From an uncultured Prevotellaceae bacterium (lineage in GTDB: Bacteria; Bacteroidota; Bacteroidia; Bacteroidales; Bacteroidaceae), in the NCBI GenBank assembly GCA_900313845.1, contig OMTC01000106.1, positions 1 to 7,333 of the forward strand: a stretch of 7,333 nucleotides of DNA, in the 5' to 3' direction. The translations under genes and the position numbers were made by a program. This document shows positions 6,740 through 7,333 of this stretch, one piece after another (the first letter of the stretch is position 1; each line of letters opens with the position of its first letter). The notes under the pieces were generated by a model. It saw only the letters and a program-made list of their open reading frames with translations. It was not told the DNA's origin and did not search any database.

Positions 6740-6807
6740 ATGAAAAGTGAAAAGTGAAGAGTGGAAAGTGAAAAATGCCATTCGGACAGCATCGCTTCAC
6801 GCTTCAC
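6740..6807. repeat. Second inverted 7-bp repeat tract, just upstream of rpoN
   Basis: Five 7-mers of the form GTGAAAA, GTGAAGA, GTGGAAA or ATGAAAA fill 6740-6774. A central segment follows with ATGC (6775-6778) and GCAT (6789-6792) facing each other. Two complementary 7-mers, GCTTCAC, then occupy 6794-6807, and a degenerate third runs over the stop codon of the preceding gene. The layout of array, core and inverted array matches the tract at 250-364. The cores are also alike: CCATTCGGACA here against CCATCCGGATG there, 9 of 11 bases. In the transcript it would form a hairpin in the rpoN leader. Its function is unknown. Confidence 0.75.
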
Positions 6808-6809
6808 GT

Positions 6810-7148
6810 TCATTCCTCTTCCTCAATCTGTTCCGAGTATTCTATTTCTGCCTGAACCACGAGTAAGATGTCTTCGTGTTCATACTCGCCCATCTTCTCC
6901 TTCTTAGCCTTGGCAACAACAAAATCCGTCACCTCGTCGAGGTCGATTTCCACATAGCCATCCTTGTCGGGTTCTACATTGAGAATGTCGCTCGACATGT
7001 AATAGTCGATGATGACATCCAAGAAATAATAAAGCTCGTCGTCGGAAAACTTTTCCTTGAGCTCGAGTGGCAGATAGTTGCGGATGAACTCTATTTCGCG
7101 AGCATCTTCCTCAGCTTCATTCAAAAGTTCGTCATCTATTGCAGACAT
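6810..7148 (-). CDS. Small highly acidic protein, function unknown
   Basis: A 112-residue protein that I do not recognise. About a third of it is acidic (23 Glu and 14 Asp against 7 Lys and 2 Arg), and it ends in a run of glutamates. There are no membrane segments, signal peptide or cysteines. The alternation of hydrophobic and charged residues, for example around 37-50 and 94-106, suggests a folded, mostly helical soluble protein rather than a disordered tail. It lies between trxA and rpoN on the same strand, with 90 bases to the rpoN start, so read-through into rpoN is possible. ATG at 7148 follows an A/T-rich leader typical of this phylum. The strong charge could suit nucleic-acid mimicry or binding a basic partner, but that is speculation. 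The sound reading frame and coherent composition support a real gene. Confidence 0.8.
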   Translation of the reverse strand: MSAIDDELLNEAEEDAREIEFIRNYLPLELKEKFSDDELYYFLDVIIDYYMSSDILNVEPDKDGYVEIDLDEVTDFVVAKAKKEKMGEYEHEDILLVVQAEIEYSEQIEEEE

Positions 7149-7208
7149 GGGATAAAAAAATTAAGAAAATGAGAGAATAAGAAATTGAAAAAGAGAATTT
7201 GCTTTGAC

Positions 7209-7240
7209 TGAGTTCTCGGGAAGTTCCCATCGAAAACTCA
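7209..7240 (-). terminator. Hairpin downstream of the thioredoxin gene
   Basis: Read on the minus strand, TGAGTTTTCG...GGGAA pairs with TTCCCGAGAACTCA around a one-base loop, with a small bulge on the 5' side (7209-7222 against 7224-7240). The hairpin begins 17 bases after the thioredoxin stop. No strong U-tract follows directly, so it could be a terminator or a 3' end-protecting stem rather than a classical intrinsic terminator. Confidence 0.45.
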
Positions 7241-7256
7241 TCATCTCAAAAGCATC

Positions 7257-7333
7257 TTAGAGCAATGCCTTGATTTTCTCTTCGTAAGCAGCCTTTGCAG
7301 TAGCACCAACAATCTTGTCAACCACCTGACCGT
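7257..7333 (-). CDS. trxA: Thioredoxin, C-terminal 24 residues only
   Basis: The window edge cuts this gene, leaving 24 codons and the TAA at 7257-7259. The residues begin GQVVDKIVGATAKAAYEEKI and end KALL. This matches the end of thioredoxin, where a short beta hairpin with a Gly (NGQ or DGQ) is followed by the VGA turn and the last amphipathic helix. Thioredoxin reduces protein disulfides in the cytoplasm; the active-site WCGPC lies outside the window and cannot be checked. With so little sequence, a thioredoxin-domain relative remains possible. Confidence 0.7.
   Translation of the reverse strand, partial: GQVVDKIVGATAKAAYEEKIKALL

Noticed and set aside
6720..6800. N-terminal extension of RpoN from the GTG at 6800
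   Set aside because: The extra 27 residues are mostly translated 7-mer repeats, and MPAKQGQILQQTQ at 6719 is the normal sigma-54 beginning.

Overview
The window looks like a chromosomal stretch from a member of the Bacteroidota, most likely Prevotella-like. Three things point there: the very long form of IspG (632 residues, with a large insert between the barrel and the Fe-S domain), the wording of CysS, PurE and RpoN, and A/T-rich leaders without Shine-Dalgarno sequences. Every gene I can support lies on the minus strand, so transcription runs from the right edge to the left. The content is housekeeping. I see no phage, transposase, CRISPR array or defence genes.

In transcription order the window holds: the last 24 codons of a thioredoxin (7333-7257), then a hairpin; a small, extremely acidic protein of unknown function (7148-6810); rpoN, sigma-54 (6719-5151); a 195-bp palindromic intergenic element (5129-4935); a PAP2-like membrane protein (4924-4301); purE (4233-3724) and ispG (3717-1819), six bases apart and probably co-transcribed; cysS (1750-379), which is broken; and a 60-residue two-helix membrane protein (217-35). 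purE serves purine synthesis, ispG the MEP isoprenoid pathway, cysS the charging of tRNA-Cys and rpoN alternative promoter recognition. They do not form one pathway.

The most important anomaly is in cysS. The two halves are clearly CysS but lie in different frames. At the junction about 42 codons are missing, including the HHE zinc-ligand segment and the KMSKS loop. The gene as given cannot make a working enzyme, so this is either a real lesion with another copy elsewhere or a sequence/assembly error.

The second theme is the intergenic DNA. Several gaps are filled with short-period repeats: 7-mers at 250-364, 4249-4300 and 6740-6807, and 9-mers with G-runs at 1763-1798. Two of the 7-mer tracts are built alike, as an array, then a central core containing CCATYCGGA, then an array of reverse-complement 7-mers. 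A separate palindromic element with terminal inverted repeats sits after rpoN, and the end of what seems to be a second copy is cut by the left edge after the small membrane gene. No gene-free stretch exceeds 300 bases. The longest, 4925-5150, is mostly that element.
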